This document shows positions 33,957 through 45,905 of a DNA stretch of 60,000 nucleotides, one piece after another. The stretch lies in contig CM060731.1 of the NCBI GenBank assembly GCA_030704615.1, positions 91,060,756-91,120,755 on the forward strand, given 5' to 3'. The notes below the pieces were generated by a model, which was not told the DNA's origin, did no database searches, and saw only the letters and a list, made by a program, of their open reading frames with translations. Each line of letters starts with the position of its first letter. Positions within the stretch are counted from its first letter, which is position 1. This stretch comes from Takakia lepidozioides. Lineage: Eukaryota > Streptophyta > Takakiopsida > Takakiales > Takakiaceae. The position numbers and the translations under genes were made by a program.

Positions 33957-34239
33957 CCCTCAGAGATCCAACTGAGCGTCGGAGTCCCCCATGATCGAAA
34001 TAGAAGAGCTCAAGGTAGCCAGGCAGGTAGGGCGGGTCAATGCAGACTTCAAGTTGGTTGAAGTCGTCAAAGAAGCATTCCCAGTTCACTTTGAATTCAA
34101 AGCTTTATTAACCCTTAAATGCCGCCCCGAAATTCTTTCTAGCCATCAATGCCCTCCGTGGCCTCCTCAGGTTATTTGTAATCTAGGATTCCCTACATGA
34201 TAGGGCCCATTAATGGCACACAAAATGCATTGTGTCATT

Positions 34240-35205
34240 AATGCCAAGAGCCGGCCCACCGGCCCTCTCCTTCCCAATGTCCATTGTCTCAAGCTTTTGG
34301 GTCACTATGTTGGTTCAAACTCGGTGAAGGTGTTGACGGATAATGTCACGGTGAAGTATTTTGCCATGCAACCTAAGTTGTCCCCAAAGCAAATTAGGTG
34401 GCAAGATATTGTTTGATGTGGATATCCAATACAAGCCGGGACGAGACAATGTGGTGGCCGATGTGCTGAGTCAAAAGCAGCAGCTCGTGTTGGTGTATAA
34501 GGATAAAACATGATTACAAAGGAAAATCCGGAGGGCTTATCAAATTGAGGACGAGTTGGCAAAGTCCGTTATGCAGGACTTGATGGAAGAGGCTAAGTTG
34601 CAATTCCAGTGCCATGATGGCCCGCTTGCTGGCCATGGCGGGGCCAAACGCACCGCAGCACTCTTCAAGAATAAATATTCCTGGCCCAAACTATGGGCAG
34701 AGGCCAAGGAGTATGTGAAAACATGCACCACATGTCAACAAAATCAGAGCACGTACAAAAAGCAAGTTGAGCTATTACAGCCCTTGCCGATTCCTGAAGG
34801 GCCTTGGAAGAGTCCATGGATTTCATGATCAGCTTGCCGTTTGTCAAGAGGGTATGACGCAATCATGGTAGTGGTGGATAGGTTCAGTAAAATGGCCCAT
34901 TTCATCCCCGCCAAGGATACGGCAACGGCACAGGAAATGGGGCGACTTTTCTTCGCCCACGACTTCAAGCGTCCTGGACTCCCGAAGGATATTGTCTCGG
35001 ACCGTGATCCAAAGTTTACAAGTAAGTTTTGGAGAGCACTTTGGAAGATGATGAGTACAAGGCTTAATATGAGCACTGCCTTTCGGTCCACGACGGACGG
35101 CCAAACTGAAAGTGTAAATTCCATATTAAAGCAACTCTTATGGAATTACCACTACAACACACCCATGTTCTTCCAACTGTTTTGGTTTCACTATCATTTT
35201 CCTAG
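34240..35205 (+). pseudogene. Ty3/gypsy polyprotein remnant: RNase H end and integrase
   Basis: The plus strand encodes the end of RNase H (VKVLTDNVTVKYFAMQPKLS, then in another frame FDVDIQYKPGRDNVVADVLS). The integrase zinc-binding HHCC motif follows (CHDGPLAGHGGAKRTAALF...CTTCQQNQ). The catalytic core follows, with IMVVVDRFSKMAHFIPAKDT, GLPKDIVSDRDPKFTSKFW and FRSTTDGQTESVNSILKQ. The core's first aspartate (ESMDF) sits in a different frame from the later residues. Protease, reverse transcriptase and gag are absent, and the frame is broken at least twice. It lies just upstream of the carrier gene. This is an inactive fragment. Confidence 0.85.
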
Positions 35206-35234
35206 CATTATCAATATATGAATCGAGACGTTTG

Positions 35235-35670
35235 TTTTGTTTTGTTTTGTTTTGTAGAGGTGAGATGTCACAAACTGCGGGGCCCCACCCTGAGTGCTTG
35301 GTGCCGTTGGAAAGCCCTCGATGAGGAAGGGTGCATCGACTTGGTCTCATGATTTTTGGACTTGAGATGTAGGAGATGTGGAATTTCAAGTACTTTGGGT
35401 CGCTGGAAATTTGGGAAAAATAGCAAAGTGGGCTCTCCTAGAACAATGGTTGGAGCCTCGACGGGAGAGATCTCAAGATAAATGTCTCCGGTTCAAATCT
35501 AGTTGTAGGCTCTGTGGAAAAAAAAACGACGAGATGTGGCTAAACGAATTTCAAGTTCTTTTGGTCGTTGTACAATGGTTGGAGGCTCGACATGAGACAT
35601 ATCAAGGGAAAGGTCTCCAGTTCAAATCTGGTCGTAGGCTCTGTGGAAAAGAAATGATTAGACTTAGATG
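35235..35670 (+). repeat. Two tRNA-like (SINE-like) repeats
   Basis: 35437-35525 and 35571-35650 share ACAATGGTTGGAG-CTCGAC, GAGA-ATCTCAAG and a Pol III box B-like GGTTCAAATCT followed by GTAGGCTCTGTGGAAA. A TTTTG repeat (35236-35256) precedes them. No intact tRNA cloverleaf can be drawn with confidence, so this is a tRNA-derived repeat candidate, not a tRNA gene. Confidence 0.45.
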
Positions 35671-35928
35671 ACTTAGATGACATTGGACACTTGGGTCAAC
35701 GGCACATGCAACCCTAGGGCCTAGAGGTTGCACTTGGGCCTTGGCATAGGAGACGCACTTGGATACATAGGAAATTGCACTGGATACATAGGAGATTGGA
35801 CTTGGGCTCAGATGACAGTGGACAATTGGGGCTCTACATGGGAGATGCACTTGGATACATGAATAGATGATTGCACTTGGGCTTAGCTGGGCCTCGACAT
35901 AAGAGACAAACATGGATACATAGGAAAT

Positions 35929-36740
35929 TTGTCGCGCACCTCACTTTGGTAACTCTCCTTTTAAGTCATAGTTACTCGTTTTGATGCGCGCGCCTAACTC
36001 CCAAACTGGCCGCCGGGCCAACTCGGAGCTTCGGTTGCTCACCGGGGCATAACAGTCACCTTTTGCTCTTCCGCGAGGCCTACTGGAAATTCCCTTTGGT
36101 TGTTGGCAGTCCGGAATAGCTCCCCACACCTTGGTCGCTTTCCGGCTTGCACGCTTACTGATCATTAGCTTTTGGTCACCAACGGGCTTGCACCGTTCTC
36201 GGGGTTACTACTCCCTATATATACTTCTGTAGGTGTCCGCGGGGGTTCCACAAACAACCACGACCCTTGACTCCATGTGATGAGTCGCGGTGAGTCTTGG
36301 CCCACCCACCACGGCCCCAATGGACCGTGGTGAGTCCCGAGAGTCCCCATGACTCCCACCACAAGGCCTCAGCCTCATAGTGAGTCCTATGCCACCCCCA
36401 CTACGACTCCATAGGCTACCACCACCCCTCGTGGAGCCCCCCACCGCAACCCGGTTTGTGGGGCTCCACCTAGTGAGCGCCTCCGCCTCCTTGAGTGCCT
36501 TCGGCACTCAAGGGTATTTCAACCCATTTTCCTACTGCTGCCGCTGCCCCCACCACAGGGGCAGCCCCTCTTGTATCCCGGCCCCCCGCCCTCGACACAC
36601 ACCCCTACCAAAAGGGAGTCGATGTCCTCATCGACTTGTCCCTTTTTGTGGAAACTAACATCCAAGTTGTGACGTCCCACGTCAAGGCACTACAACAGAT
36701 TGCGGCTTTTATGACTCCCATGGGTGCGCAGTCATGACAG
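35929..36740. other. GC-rich LTR-like block
   Basis: Starts TGTCGCGCACCTCAC, has a TATATATA at about 36217 and is far richer in C than its flanks. A plus-strand frame ends VDVLIDLSLFVETNIQVVTS. This could be an LTR and leader of a retroelement, perhaps linked to the gypsy remnant at 34-35 kb. No second LTR or target duplication was found. Confidence 0.25.
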
Positions 36741-37154
36741 ATTTGTGGCAGAAATGCCATTTGTAGTCGTAAAATGCTTTTGAAATCATAATGCAGGTCT
36801 AGGGAAGGCGTATATGCGACTGCATGGCTCCGGACTCTGTGCGACACAGGTCAAACATGTTTGACCACGAATATTGGCATGGCAGATATGACTACCAGTC
36901 ACGGTCATGGCTACACTGAAATGACGTATGCATATTGCTAGACAGACATATAACTTCATGACTCTCACTCTAATGCATTATGCCAGATCATCACATGGAT
37001 GAATCACTACATGACTACACGTGTCGACACATCCTTTTCTGGTTATATATATAATATATGAGTATTTATATTTTGAAAAAACGGAGACTCTGACCACTAG
37101 AATGAATTAAAAAAAACAAAAAAAAAAACAAAGTGCAAAAAGATTTAAAAAAAA

Positions 37155-37366
37155 ATACATCGGCTGGTAAGTGCACAGTGTGTCGCCCTGGTGGTTTGGG
37201 GTTCAAACCCGTTGCCCATATCCCGTGTGTGGGATTGTTCGTGACGGTATGTCTGGGCATTGATCGTCCTGTAGGTCTTATGGCCCATAAATGAAGGCGG
37301 GTGAATTTTTCCCCCTCCTCAAGGGCCTGTGGTTTCCTTTAAGAAAAAAAAAGAAAAAAAAAAAAA
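37155..37366 (+). repeat. SINE-like retroposon with A-rich end
   Basis: Contains TGGTGGTTTGGGGTTCAAAC, with a box B-like GGTTCAAACCC. It ends in AAGAAAAAAAAAGAAAAAA (about 37341-37366). This structure, an internal Pol III box and a terminal A tract, fits a tRNA-derived SINE. The box A region is weak. Confidence 0.4.
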
Positions 37367-37631
37367 GGCTTTTAGGGTTTACAAAAAGGTTAAAAAACTT
37401 AAAAAGTTGCCCATCACGGTAGCCGTGAACAGACTTAGAGCGAGCGGGAGGGAGAGAGAGAGAGGGTTGGACTTAGAGTGAGCGAGCGGGAGGGAGGGCA
37501 AACATGCATGGGAGGCCCGCAGTTGGAGCAACCTTCGCATCTGAAGCAAGCATCCTAGAAATGCTAGGGTATGTGTGTGAGGAGGTGCTAGGGTATGTGT
37601 CCGAGGAGGTTTCGGCTGGGAACTCGCCGTT

Positions 37632-38540
37632 CTTGGGAGATTCAGCTTGGTCTTAGCAGGCCATGTTTCAATCTCTACCCGCTCAGCTGCACCGTGGTGG
37701 TTCTGACAGACCAATCCAACATTATCTTACTACAGACACAAGCAGCACACACAAGAGGTCCTCTTGGGTTCATGGTCAGTCAAATCCTCCATGGGTCATG
37801 ACACAAGGTCGAGGACAATGTGGTGAGGTCACCTTCTTCTTCAACCTATTTCAGCCTGTTTTGCCCTCTCATCAGACTCGGCCCTGAATTTGAATCATGG
37901 AGCAGAGCTGGCATGAGTTTTTTAAAGATCCTTCACGATGGTGCGACAACCGCAATCGCAAGGTGTGGCTTTTTCTTAATGTACGATGTGAAGAAGTTTG
38001 TCCATCCTACAAATGTGGGCTGTTGGCTCCTCTTAGTACCATGATTTGATATTCTTCCTGATGTTTACAAGGTTCTTGGGAGAGTTAGCTTGGTCTTAGC
38101 AGGCCGTGTTTCAATGTATGCCTACTAAGCTGCACCGTGGTGTAGGTTCTCACAGACCAATCCGACATTACCTGACTACAAGACACAAGCAGCACACACA
38201 AGAGGTCCTTTTGGATTGATGGTCGGTCAAATCCTCCATGGGTCATGACACAAGGTCAAGGCCAATGTGGTGAGGGCACCTTCTTCTTCGACCTATTTCA
38301 GCTTGTTTTGCCCTCTCATCAGACTCGGCCCTGAGATGCATATTGAATTTTGTAAGTTAGCTCATTGCTCGTTGATAAGTAGGGTTGGGGGTGTTTGCTG
38401 GAACAATTCTAGGCTGTCATTGTCAGCTGCTAGCAAGAAGGCAAGGATGTATGCATGATTTTGTGCAGAGGCATAGATAGCTGAAGGAGCAGGGATAGAG
38501 TGTGGGCCCAGATTCATCCAAGAGGGCCGGATTTCAAGCT
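37632..38540. repeat. Dispersed repeat family X, direct duplication
   Basis: 37632-37888 and 38074-38335 are near-identical direct copies about 442 bp apart. Both contain AGCTTGGTCTTAGCAGGCC, GCAGCACACACAAGAGGTCC, AAATCCTCCATGGGTCATGA and TTTTGCCCTCTCATCAGACT. The second continues to 38540 through GTCAGCTGCTAGCAAGAAGG and ATTCATCCAAGAGGGCC. Modules recur inverted at 40.4-40.8 kb and at 15.8-16.8 kb. Confidence 0.8.
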
Positions 38541-40400
38541 CCATTATTTCGGTGTCATCCATTCAGCCAGGGATTTCCTGGTGACATTGCCAAGGCTTTA
38601 TTCGCAACACGATGCTTGTAAAGCTTCCTTAGCTTGAATGCTGATTATGCTTGAATTATTAGGTTTGTAAAGCCAGTTTTGAAATTTTCAGACGTGTAGG
38701 GACTTGGACGAGAGTAAGGGGGAGTTTGTTGGGCCGTGGAGCTCTTCGGTGCCAAGAACGTCGTGCCGTTACACCACTATACTCTTGACTACTTTCCTCT
38801 TACATCCATGGGTTGTGTAAGGAATATATTCAGTGGCAGCATGCATCTTTTCAAGTGACTAAAGAGTGTATTTTCTCTTCAGTACGCCACAGTTATAGGA
38901 AGCGTCTCACTAGAATCAAAAAATTGAAGTGGGACAGGAGAGTCTCGGTACCTGCATGATGAACAAGGCTGGAATGTCTGACTTGGTTTTCATGGCAAAT
39001 GATGTGGCAGTTTTGGCAATTTGAATGATGTATAGCTTGGAACCCACATGGCCGCTATGTTGATGGGGATGGCCCTAAAGGTTTGCCTTCTCTCCTTCCT
39101 ATTTGTCTCTAATTTATGTTTCACTTTGGGTTTTGCATTACAATGCTTACCAGGGTGTGAAGAAAGTAAAGGTGCGAAGAGGTGCTCTGTTAACAATTCA
39201 ACTGTTGTTTTCAAGAAAGGTTGGTGGTGCGCTAAATGACTGGCGTGGATCTTGGACTCATAGCATTACAGATACTGATTATGGTATCTTTCTCTCTGAT
39301 GATTCCTATTTTCTTTGTTTTTGTGCTTCACAAGATAGCTTTGTGATTACTCTTACTTGTTTTCAAGCTGGTCTGAGTATGTTGTCACCAGGACCTTGTC
39401 AACTGTGTCCCCTGGTAGGAAAGCTTGCAAAGTAGAAATTACTTCAGATGTTGTAGAAATACTTAGCAGAGTCTCTGCAGGGCTGGTGCTATCTGATATA
39501 GCCCTTATGGCACCATGGGAAGCACTGGTAGCTACAGCTTTGAGTTTGCGAGGCCACTTCGCACGTCTGATCGATTTCAGGAGGTGTGCATGTCTAGACA
39601 TTCATATTGACGATACCATTTCAAAGTTCTCCCGTCCACATTTTGCTTGATACCGGGATATTGTGGGTAAAGTAGCAGGGTGGTCTTATATATGCTTAAA
39701 TCTCATCTTCTATTGGCAATTGTGGTTCAAAAGTCCACAGATAGGTTGGTCATGGGTCATAGCAGGGTCCATGGGGGCATGAAATCTCACCTTGTTGACA
39801 TGCCCATGCAGGATGCTCAGTTCAGATTTTTCCGGGAGCAGTTAGTAGTGAGCAAGGTGTTTCAAGGGCAACTGCAGGTGCCATTGGTGCATTCTCCCTT
39901 CTTTTGTCGTTGGCAGTTGTATCCATGTCTTGGATACTAGTAGAATTTTTCCTATATCAGTCATGGCAGTAGATGCAAAGCCAAAACAGGGCAGCAGAAG
40001 GAAAAGAAGGGCCTAGCATAGAGAGACTATAATTGCCACCAAGAGAGGCAGAGACAAAAGATGGGTGGAAGAGTTAGGTTTTAAATCATACTTCCATGTT
40101 TGCTCTGGCTGCTGTGGAAGACTTCGCCCGGAATTCTGCTACGACTCCGGAGTCGTTGACCCCACTTCTGTCCGCCGTCTGAAATGCCCCCGTGGGCCCA
40201 CATTGTCTGTTTCGACTCTCCAGTAGTCCTGTTTACTACCAAGTGGTTCCCGGAGTGGTCGCGGACATGCAGTCGAATCGGAAAAGACACGAATGCTTCT
40301 AGTGTTCATTCCACAGCTTCTCCTCATCTCTGTTACCTATTTTTTGACACTTTCTTGTTGTCACATTGGCAGTATCATGTCAAAGTCACTCCAAACTAGT
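38541..40400. other. No gene recognised
   Basis: Plus-strand frames at 39103-39435 and 39357-39650 (the latter with ITSDVVEILSRVSAGLVLSD) have a protein-like look but no motif I can name and no supporting splice structure. Confidence 0.35.
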
Positions 40401-40409
40401 ATCACTCAA

Positions 40410-40800
40410 CCAGCTAACTTGCAGAATTGAACATGGAAATTTAGGGCCGATTCTGATAAGAGGGAAAAACAGGGTGAAATGTGTTGAAGAAGATGTCTTC
40501 ATTAGCAGTGCCTGATTTTATCACTGCTGCTGCTGCCAATTGACCATCTATCCATGCAGGTTTCTTGTAGCTATTGATCCACAGGGAATCACAGGTAATC
40601 TTGTGCTTGAAATCTGGCCCTCTTGGATGAATCTGGACCCATACGAAATCCCTGCTCCTTCAGCTATCCATGCCTCTGCACAAATCATGCATACATCCTC
40701 GCATTGATGCTAGCAGCTGACAATGATAGCCTAGAATTGTCAAAGCAAACACTAGCAGGGAAAACAGGGTGAAATATGTTGAAGAAGGTACCTTCACGGC
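40410..40800. repeat. Dispersed repeat family X, inverted relative to 37.6-38.5 kb
   Basis: 40415-40500 and 40757-40795 carry AGGGAAAAACAGGGTGAAAT and TGTTGAAGAAG. 40555-40595 carries TTGTAGCTATTGATCCACAG as at 16.5 kb. 40605-40740 is the reverse complement of 38400-38540 (CCCTCTTGGATGAAT, CTGCTCCTTCAGCTATCCAT, CTAGCAGCTGACAATGATAG). Confidence 0.8.
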
Positions 40801-41138
40801 TTCATGGATTTGTTGTGATATGGTAGAGGGGCATTGGGAATGCGGACATCATCAATGTGGATGGCCACATAGCCTTCTGGCACAACAGGGTACCCTTCAC
40901 TCACCTCCATCCCTTGGAGACCACCAATGCCGCCAGATCCGGCTGTTGATCGCGAAACAGTGTCTATGAGCTTGACATGGTCTCCCACCACGAACTGCCA
41001 TCCCAGCCCAAACATGGCAGATTGCATGAGAATTGTGGAACATGGATTGTGGAACGTATTGTGTCTACAAGGTCTACAAGGAGCTAATAACAATTTGTCT
41101 ATCCAGGTCGGGAAGGGGAGAATAGCAGATGCATACAC
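40794..41138 (-). CDS. Unrecognised open frame downstream of the HAD-like frame
   Basis: A 114-codon minus-strand frame includes FGLGWQFVVGDHVKLIDTVS and EGYPVVPEGYVAIHIDDVRI and looks protein-like. It could be a further exon of the broken gene at 41.4-42.7 kb: that frame reaches a GTAACA donor after IQPRQ, and TTGTAG acceptors occur near 41060. The frame overlaps a family X module at its 3' end. I do not recognise a domain. Confidence 0.3.
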   Translation of the reverse strand: MYASAILPFPTWIDKLLLAPCRPCRHNTFHNPCSTILMQSAMFGLGWQFVVGDHVKLIDTVSRSTAGSGGIGGLQGMEVSEGYPVVPEGYVAIHIDDVRIPNAPLPYHNKSMKP

Positions 41139-41431
41139 TTACCCCATTCTGCGAATCAGGGATCAGTGGTGTCGGCTTCCTCAAAGGGTGAAGGTGTGTT
41201 GCCCTTTGATTTGGGGGGCCTTGTTTGTGGCCAAGCACCTACAACCAACCAACAAGCACCAAAAATGTATATTATCTACACTGGGAACTCAAATTACACT
41301 AACACAATAAGATGCACCCAAACTGTCAATGCCTACAGTTGACACTGCGACAATAATTTGACAAACTCTATCACAACATGTTTTACTGCCACAACTTAAG
41401 CACAAATGAGGCTGGCAATGGCACAAGGGAG

Positions 41432-42692
41432 TCACACAAAAATGCCTCTAATGTCTGGCACTGTGTACCACACTACAAAGTATGTTACCTGGCGAGGCTG
41501 AATGGCTCGAGGGCTGATAGCTTGTTGCCCAAATGTGGGTTGCCCTTTGAGATATTTTGGAATGCTCGGAGCCTTAGCTGCCCCCTCCAAGAAGGGCCAT
41601 AAGCTGGTCAGAAGGAAATTATCATTGTGCGCCTCTACAGAACGACTTCTCCAAGGCAGTGGGAAAATGGCGCTGTATGCTGGATTTTTTGACCCCTTGT
41701 GCGGTGTGTCGTCAACAAGAAGAGTGGTTTCAGGATTCCAGACACAGTTGTCCCGCCACACTGTAGATAGGTTCTTCAGAAACCGTGGTTTCATGGGCAG
41801 GCTCCCATCCATGTCAGTGGACTGCTCACAATATCCCCCATCCCACTTGAATGCAAGGTCACGGTGCCCATGGAAGCCAGTCCACTGTGGGTAGGAAGTT
41901 ACGTGGTTGCATACAAGACCATGCTGCCACTTCAAAGTGTTCGAAACACTTGTCCAAAAAAGCTTTGCAACCAGGCCTTACAACGACCATCTTGCTACCA
42001 CATAATTTGTGCTCAAGGCCATTTGGAACCACAAACGCATTACCGCTCCCGACATGGACGCACTCACACAGCAATCCATTAATATCTGGGATAAGCAAAT
42101 GCTTGCCCTTCTCCACTATTGTGTGCACGACATTCTCCGACATTAATTGAAGGTTGGGAGTGGAAGTGACAACCGTGGGTTGCTGGGTAATATCTGCCCG
42201 CGGGGAAACAAGGTCAATGTCCAGGGTTGTCTCAGATGCCCCCACCGCGACAGCAGCAGGCCAGAGTTCTGCATGCGCCTCCACTACCGCACAGTGTGAC
42301 AGAACTGCACGAGGACGCGTAAGTTCCTTGGTAGGGGTGTCGTCCCCTCCACCTGGGCCAACATGCTCCACCTGCACATCATCCTCGAATGCATCAACGG
42401 GAGTGACGTTACCTGGTGACATGCCAGGCAAGTCAAGCCTGTCCTCCAGACGTCTTGAGGCTGAAGGGCTAGCGATGCACGAGCTGTTTGCTATGGATGA
42501 GCCCACTAAGGCAGGTGAGGAAATGCTGATCCCAAATTTCTCAGCCATGGCCTTCTGGTACATCATCACATGCGATATTGTAGCCTTCAAATCCATCATA
42601 TCTTTGTGTTGTGCACCCCGTGCTCTTTCCATATCCTCCACTTTGCGAGCAATTGCTGAATACCCAGAGGTCCCCTCCTGCCAGGTCCACAC
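41432..42692 (-). pseudogene. FCP1/NIF-type HAD phosphatase-like frame with upstream coiled coil
   Basis: The minus strand opens with a helical segment (IARKVEDMERARGAQHKDMM then LKATISHVMMYQKAMAEKF), then an acidic spacer with THR/PRO-rich sequence. At about 42100 it reads KHLLIPDINGLLCECVHVG, a DxNGLL motif as in plant NIF-like phosphatases lacking the usual second aspartate. MVVVRPGCKAFLDKCFEHFE and VAAWSCMQPRN follow. After a frameshift near 41.88-41.93 kb it continues DLAFKWDGGYCEQ, KNLSTVWRDN and TTLLVDDTPHKGSKNPAYSA, the D-D motif of HAD enzymes, ending FGQQAISPRAIQ. The order and spacing fit the family. The frameshift removes a helix region, so I call it a pseudogene. It may be continuous with the transposase-like exons at 45 kb. 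Confidence 0.6.
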
Positions 42693-43274
42693 AAGTCCAT
42701 GAACAACATGAGAACATCATGCCGTTGGTAGGGAAAATGCCTAGAACAAAATAATCGACAAAAAATGGGAGAAAGAATGATTACGTGGATCTCACCATCC
42801 GCTCACTGGTCAATGTTCTGCTTACTGAACCTTCCTTGATTTCATGCAACGATGGACTTCGGCCTCGCACCTTTGCCTGCATTTGTCATGTACCAGCTCA
42901 GTATGCTAGCATGGTCAACCTGACGAGCGACATACCATTCTGTGACAACAGTGATTGAACAGAGGTTTGTCAGACATACTGTTGGGATGCAACCAATATT
43001 GGTATCCCCGCGCCCACTAACCTAGTCACTATGTCTGCAGTAATACAGAGAGCTGAGTGACAAATGCAGCTAATGCAGAAGAGTAATCACCAGCACAACA
43101 CTACCCTATGTTAATGACCACAAAAAGTCATGTTAACACTCACACTCACTCTCACTATTGCAGTTTCAAATACTGCCCTGACATCATCATTGCACGACAA
43201 CTCTGATCAGACCCTCCTCTATCCACACTTACAGATTGGTATGTAAAATGAGGACCCCACCCACTTCACAACTT

Positions 43275-44110
43275 TGTCAGGTTCGGGTAATCCGGGTTTT
43301 CCAGATATCCTCTAGAAATCCCTTCACACAAGCATCAATCTGCTGTGTGTGATTTGCCCAAAAACTAGGCCTCAGGAAGGCCTGGGCTTTTGGCTCAGCC
43401 TCTCAACTTTCAAAGTTGGTGAACAGGGGTACAGGCACAATTCCCTTGATTGAATTGAAGACAGCGTCTCTTTGGTGAGAGAACCCCGGACAGTGTATCA
43501 GAAAATGAATACTGTCTTCAGATTGCCCACACAACGGACAATTGCACTCTCCCTTTCCTCTCTGCTTCTGTTTGCTGTTCAAAGGTAGGCTTGCTTCCTG
43601 CCCTGAGTTTAAATTTCAGTCTAGTGCCGAGAGTGGGTAGACCCTTGAGGTCATCCAAGATGTCCACCCCCATGTCACTGACTAGAAAGAAGTTCAGGGA
43701 AGTTCTCTGCCTAACTTCATTTCATCAGACAATCTCATGGCAACAAACATGGCTTCAGACACTACAGCCTCTAAGGCAGATTTATCCAGCAGGGTCAAGA
43801 CTTGCGGATCTAGGTCCAGGTCCTTGAGAATCTTTTCTACTGTCTTCTGCCAGGACTTAGCCTGTTTGACAGGGCGGTCCTGTTTCCAAGATATAGAGTC
43901 GATCAACTTAGGATATCTGGTGTTGGGCATATGTTGCAGCTGACCCCACCATCTGACCTTGAATTCATCTCGTTGGGAGCTTAAGGATGGAATGCCAAAC
44001 TCACCCCGAACAACCACATTGGCTGTTTTGGAGCATGCTGACATACACTCCTTAAGCACCCCCACTTGAATGGATTCTAGAGACTTAGCCTGGTTGGAGC
44101 TATCAACCCA
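43275..44110 (-). pseudogene. LINE-B copy 5
   Basis: Minus-strand LINE-B ORF2 C-terminal fragment from about AIWVDSSNQAKSLESIQVGV through RDEFKVRWWGQLQHMPNTRY to the zinc region and HTQQ...GFLEDIWKTRI. It stops at about 43289 without the usual tail, so it is truncated at both ends. It contains single-base shifts. Confidence 0.85.
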
Positions 44111-44337
44111 TATAGCAGATCTGTACTCCAAGGCAGGTCCCCCCTTAAAGAAAAGCCTACAAGCACCTTGCGACAAGGTGAATGAACACTTTAGGACACT
44201 CCACAGGCAACACCCCTTCAAGAAAAACCTGATTGCCGGGGACATAATTTGGAGAATTCAATGACAAAGCCTAGTGGCACTTCGTACTTCCCTCCTAACA
44301 TGGTGTAAAATGGGGGAAATGGACACCCCATTATACA

Positions 44338-45056
44338 TTGTACTCATAAGACGTTGTTTGCCGTAGCCTTCTGGCCATTGACCCCACGCCCAGTTTGAGC
44401 GGGAACAAAAGGAACAGAACCTACCTCAGTCAGGGGTTGACGTTGGTAGTAAGAATTACCTTCATATAAGGATTTAATCCGGGTTTTCCAGATATCCTCT
44501 AGAAAACCCTTCACACAAGCATCAATCTGCTGGGTGTGATTTGCCCCAAAACTAGGCCTCAGGAGGGCCGCGGCTTTTGGCTCAGCCTCGAGAGTTTCAA
44601 AGTTGGTAAACAGGGGTACAGGCACAATTCCCTTGATTGAATTGAAGACAACGTCTCTTTGGTGAGAGAACCCCGGACAGTGTATCAGAAAATGAATATT
44701 GTCTTCAGATTGCCCACACTACGGACAATTGCACTCTCCCTTTCCTCTCTGCTTCTGTTTGTTGTTCAAAGGTAGGCTTCCTGCCCTGAGTTTAAATTTC
44801 AGTCTACTTCCAACTTGTGGGTAGACCCTTGAGGTCATCCAAGATGTCCACCCCCATGTCACTGACTGGAAACAACTTCAGGGAAGTTCTCTGCCTAACT
44901 TCATTTTCATCAGACAATCTGATGGCCACAGACATGCCTTCAGACACTACAGTCTCTAAGTCAGATTTATCCAGCTGGGTCAATACTTGCGGATCCAGGT
45001 CCAGGTCCTTGAGAATCTTTTCTACTCTCTTCTGCCAGGACTTAGCCTGTTTCACA
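44338..45056 (-). pseudogene. LINE-B copy 6 with tail
   Basis: The minus strand starts abruptly at VKQAKSWQKRVEKILKDLDL and runs through the zinc region to HTQQIDACVKGFLEDIWKTR, then the tail at 44338-44450. Its 5' end abuts the transposase-like gene at 45056-45057. Frameshifts are present. Confidence 0.85.
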
Positions 45057-45905
45057 TTATAAACAACAATCAGCCAAGGCAAAGAGGGCAAAAAGGCTGG
45101 TGTGTGAACTTACAAGCCGAGCCTCAACAGATGCCTTCCCACCACGTCCTGTTTTTGAAGGCTTCTTGATTGATGAATTTGCAACCTTCATGAGGGCACT
45201 TTTTGCGTTGAATCGTGCTGTCTGCCAATACGATACCAGCCTGTCCCAATGAGCTTCCTTCAGATGCGCAGGCCTCCCCTCGCCTGCCTTGTACATTGCA
45301 TGGATCTCGTGTCTTTGGGTTTTCAAGGCAATGCCAAGTGTCTTCCTCATGTGCTCATAGTCAAGACCACGTGGCGTGTACACAAATGTAGAGTTTAGAA
45401 TCCTATATATTTCTTCAATGACAGATTCATCCTGCGCTGCAATATGCATTGACATGTCACACAAACGCCACATCTGGCCTTTGAGGGCTGCATGCCAGGT
45501 ATTGCGTGCTGGTCCAATGGGCTCTCCAGCTTTGTCAACCGGAAGCACTTGAGGGGGGAGTCCATCTTCGTCCATCATGGTTTCGGATTGCCTCTGCCCT
45601 GGCACGCCTGTTCGCCCGCCTCAAAGCATTAGCTCGCTCCTTCTTGGTCATAGGGGTCTCTTCCTTTGCCACCTCAGGTGGTGGGGCAGCTGGGGGTTGC
45701 CATGGGGAATGGGGGGCGGGACAGTATCGCCCACCGTATGGCCCAAAAGGTTCGTATGGTGGACGTGTAGATGTCGGGTAAGCATGTGGGTCTAGGAGGT
45801 AAGGGGGAATAGGTGGAGGAGAATGGGCATATGGCTGCTCTGGGTAACCACCTGGAGGGGGCTTGTATTGGATGTGCGGGTTGTAAGGGCCCGCAGGGGG
45901 GCTGC
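45057..45905 (-). pseudogene. Plant transposase-like gene (Transposase_24 / En-Spm associated), broken
   Basis: The minus strand opens with a proline and tyrosine-rich segment (PPPGGYPEQPYAHSPPPIPP), then KKERANALRRANRRARAEAI. After a frameshift near 45.56-45.60 kb comes a globular part with MWRLCDMSMHIAAQDESVIE, LNSTFVYTPRGLDYEHMRKT and LKEAHWDRLVSYWQTARFNA. The last pattern, an H-W-x-x-L-x-x-Y-W near a K-S/A block followed by a G-rich turn (KTGRGGKASVEARL), resembles the Transposase_24 domain of CACTA-type elements. A canonical GTAAGT donor follows EARL, so the next exon lay beyond the LINE-B copies, probably the coiled-coil segment at 42.6 kb. The family assignment is by eye. Confidence 0.5.

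Noticed and set aside
37160-37235. tRNA gene
   Set aside because: Only a box B-like string is clear. The acceptor stem and anticodon arm cannot be formed, and the segment ends in an A-rich tract like a SINE.
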